Assembly: GCF_001463745.1 (NCBI RefSeq)
Contig: NZ_BBWJ01000048.1
Location: 1 to 64,000, forward strand
Reading direction: 5' to 3'
Source: Aureimonas sp. AU22
GTDB lineage: Bacteria > Pseudomonadota > Alphaproteobacteria > Rhizobiales > Rhizobiaceae
Length of the DNA stretch: 64,000 nucleotides
Positions 62,158 through 64,000 of the stretch are shown one piece after another; position 1 is the first letter of the stretch; each line of letters begins with the position of its first letter. The notes beneath the pieces were generated by a model. The model saw nothing but the letters and a program-made list of their open reading frames with translations, made no database searches and was not told the origin of the DNA. Made by a program: the position numbers and the translations under genes.

Positions 62158-64000
62158 GTGAACATCTCCCGGTTCTTCGTGGACCGTCCCGTATTTGCGG
62201 GCGTCCTGTCCGTCATGATCTTTCTGGGCGGCCTCCTGTCGATCTTCGCCCTGCCGATCTCGGAGTATCCGGAGGTCGTTCCCCCGTCCGTCGTGGTGCG
62301 CGCGGCCTATCCCGGCGCCAACCCGGCGGTGATCGCCGAAACGGTGGCGACCCCTCTGGAGGAACAGATCAACGGCGTCGAGGGCATGCTCTACATGTCG
62401 AGCCAGGCGACGACCGACGGCGCCTTGCAGCTGACCGTCACCTTCCGCATCGGCACCGACCCCGATCAGGCGCAGCAGCTCGTGCAGAACCGCGTCGCCC
62501 AGGCCGAGCCGCGTCTGCCCGAAGAGGTGCGCCGTCTCGGCGTCTCGGTAGTGAAGTCGTCGCCGGACCTCATGCTGGTCGTCCACCTCACCTCGCCGAA
62601 CGGTCGCTACGATCTGACCTATCTGCGCAACTACGCGCTCCTCAACGTGCGCGACCGCCTGGCCCGCATCGACGGCATGGGGCAGGTCCAGCTCTTCGGC
62701 TCGGGCGACTACTCGATGCGCATCTGGCTGGACCCCGAGAAGACCGCGAGCCGCGGTCTCTCGGCCAACGACGTCGTCACCGCGATCCGCGAGCAGAACG
62801 TCCAGGCCGCAGCCGGCGTCATCGGCGCCTCGCCGAGCGTGGAAGGCGTCGAGTTCCAGCTGTCCGTCAACGCGCAGGGGCGCCTCAAGGACACGCAGGA
62901 GTTCGCCGACATCATCGTGCGCACCGATCCGGAGACCGGCGCGATCACGCGCATCCGCGACATCGGTCGCGTCGAGCTCGGCGCCTCCGAATATGCGCTG
63001 CGCTCCCTTCTTTCCAACGAACCGGCGGTCGCCATTCCCGTCTTCCAGGCGCCCGGCTCGAATGCGATCGCGATCGCGGACGAGGTGCGCAGCACCATGG
63101 CCGAGATCAAGCAGACCATGCCGGAGGGCGTCGACTACGAGATCGTCTACGACACGACGCAGTTCGTGCGCGCCTCGATCGAGGCGGTGGTCGATACGCT
63201 GCTCGAGGCCGTCGTGCTCGTGGTGCTGGTCGTCGTGGTCTTTCTCCAGACCTGGCGCGCCTCGATCATCCCGCTCCTCGCCGTGCCCGTCTCCATCGTC
63301 GGCACCTTCGCGGTGATGCATCTCCTCGGCTTCTCGATCAACGCGCTCTCGCTCTTCGGCCTGGTGCTCGCCATCGGCATCGTGGTCGACGACGCGATCG
63401 TGGTGGTGGAGAACGTCGAGCGCAACATCGAGAACGGGCTGTCCCCGCGCGAGGCCACCTATCAGGCGATGCGCGAAGTGTCGGGGCCGATCATCGCGAT
63501 CGCGCTGGTGCTCGTCGCCGTCTTCGTGCCGCTCGCCTTCATCTCGGGCCTCACCGGCCAGTTCTACCGGCAGTTCGCGCTGACGCTGGCGATCTCCACG
63601 GTGATCTCGGCCTTCAACTCGCTCACCCTCTCGCCGGCGCTCGCCGCCCTCCTCCTGCGCGGCCACGACGCGCCCAAGGACCGGTTGACCCGCATTCTCG
63701 ACGGCGCGCTCGGCTGGTTCTTCCGGGGCTTCAACCGTTTCTTCGGGGCCTCGTCGCGACGCTACGGCAACGGGCTCGGTCGGCTGGTGACGCGCAAGGG
63801 CATGATGCTCGTCCTCTATGTCGGGCTCGTCGGGCTCACCGTCGTCCTGTTCCGCAGCGTGCCCGGCGGCTTCGTGCCGGCGCAGGACAAGCAGTATCTT
63901 GTGGGCTTCGCGCAGCTGCCCGACGGGGCATCGCTCGATCGCACGGACGTGGTCGCCCGCCGCATGGGCGAGATCGCGCTGAAGGTTCCGGGCGTGGAAT
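62158..64000 (+). CDS. RND multidrug efflux permease (AcrB/BepE type), truncated at window edge
   Basis: Starts with GTG at 62158 (MNISRFFVDRPVFAGVLSVM), with 614 codons visible of an expected ~1040. The first transmembrane helix, the porter domain (VEGMLYMSSQATTDGALQLT; QLVQNRVAQAEPRLP) and the proton-relay Asp pair in GIVVDDAIVVVENVERN (D411-D412) are present. HAE1-type drug pump. It lies 76 bases after the fusion protein gene. Confidence 0.95.
   Translation, partial: MNISRFFVDRPVFAGVLSVMIFLGGLLSIFALPISEYPEVVPPSVVVRAAYPGANPAVIAETVATPLEEQINGVEGMLYMSSQATTDGALQLTVTFRIGTDPDQAQQLVQNRVAQAEPRLPEEVRRLGVSVVKSSPDLMLVVHLTSPNGRYDLTYLRNYALLNVRDRLARIDGMGQVQLFGSGDYSMRIWLDPEKTASRGLSANDVVTAIREQNVQAAAGVIGASPSVEGVEFQLSVNAQGRLKDTQEFADIIVRTDPETGAITRIRDIGRVELGASEYALRSLLSNEPAVAIPVFQAPGSNAIAIADEVRSTMAEIKQTMPEGVDYEIVYDTTQFVRASIEAVVDTLLEAVVLVVLVVVVFLQTWRASIIPLLAVPVSIVGTFAVMHLLGFSINALSLFGLVLAIGIVVDDAIVVVENVERNIENGLSPREATYQAMREVSGPIIAIALVLVAVFVPLAFISGLTGQFYRQFALTLAISTVISAFNSLTLSPALAALLLRGHDAPKDRLTRILDGALGWFFRGFNRFFGASSRRYGNGLGRLVTRKGMMLVLYVGLVGLTVVLFRSVPGGFVPAQDKQYLVGFAQLPDGASLDRTDVVARRMGEIALKVPGVE

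Noticed and set aside
61948-63666. Minus-strand frame of about 570 codons opposite the RND genes
   Set aside because: It is a shadow of the RND permease, with no motif and an improbable Asp/His/Arg composition.

Overview
This is a GC-rich, densely coded bacterial chromosome segment. The gene content points to an alphaproteobacterium of the Rhizobiales/Hyphomicrobiales: an Omp10-type lipoprotein, an FrcR-FrcBCA fructose-type ABC locus with a ROK repressor, homospermidine synthase, a DUF459 protein, two alphaproteobacterial MltB-type transglycosylases and a SqdB/GT4 pair. An Aurantimonadaceae-like genus is my guess, not something shown. No prophage, insertion sequence, CRISPR array or replication origin was seen. 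Several long antisense open frames are GC-driven shadows of real genes.

Layout. 1-9 kb: housekeeping (truncated DUF882 peptidase, PepF, an Rsm22-like Fe-S methyltransferase, homospermidine synthase, an NTF2-like protein, Omp10, ferrochelatase, KdsD). 9-17.5 kb: envelope genes (beta-barrel porin, GalU, lytic transglycosylase, a DUF459 SGNH-like protein lacking canonical catalytic residues, YqaA, malate synthase G). 17.7-20.8 kb: a 5'-nucleotidase interrupted by a one-base insertion in a G run, then an SPFH/NfeD pair. 20.8-25.3 kb: divergent frcR/frcBCA with an inverted repeat between them and a strong hairpin between frcB and frcC. 25.4-33.3 kb: GST, a second transglycosylase, an IsdG-type haem monooxygenase, sqdB with a divergent GT4 glycosyltransferase, Kup, and small DUF2934/DUF2171 proteins. 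33.4-36.2 kb: a TPP riboswitch ahead of thiX-thiY-thiD with no ATPase gene. 36.3-38.7 kb: tRNA-Phe, tRNA-Thr and a sparsely coded stretch of small genes.

38.7-50 kb looks like an accessory catabolic region: LysR, an XRE-cupin regulator divergent from a DapA-like aldolase, a minus-strand run of permease, ATPase, FMN 2-hydroxyacid oxidase and FAD-linked D-2-hydroxyacid dehydrogenase, a divergent solute-binding protein, and an acyl-CoA ligase/crotonase pair divergent from an IclR regulator with a perfect palindrome between them. The natural reading is uptake and oxidation of both enantiomers of a 2-hydroxy acid, plus CoA-dependent acid catabolism. The substrates cannot be read from sequence.

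50-64 kb: a secreted glycine-rich protein with 12 tandem 14-residue repeats, a stand-alone EAL protein, DUF808, a Crp-type regulator, a membrane GGDEF cyclase, an SDR, HxlR divergent from a PRISE-type reductase, TetR divergent from Rid and a quinone-reductase-like flavoprotein with two palindromic operators over the promoter, and an RND efflux operon led by a small secreted protein and preceded by a different pair of TetR-like boxes. The RND permease runs off the right edge.
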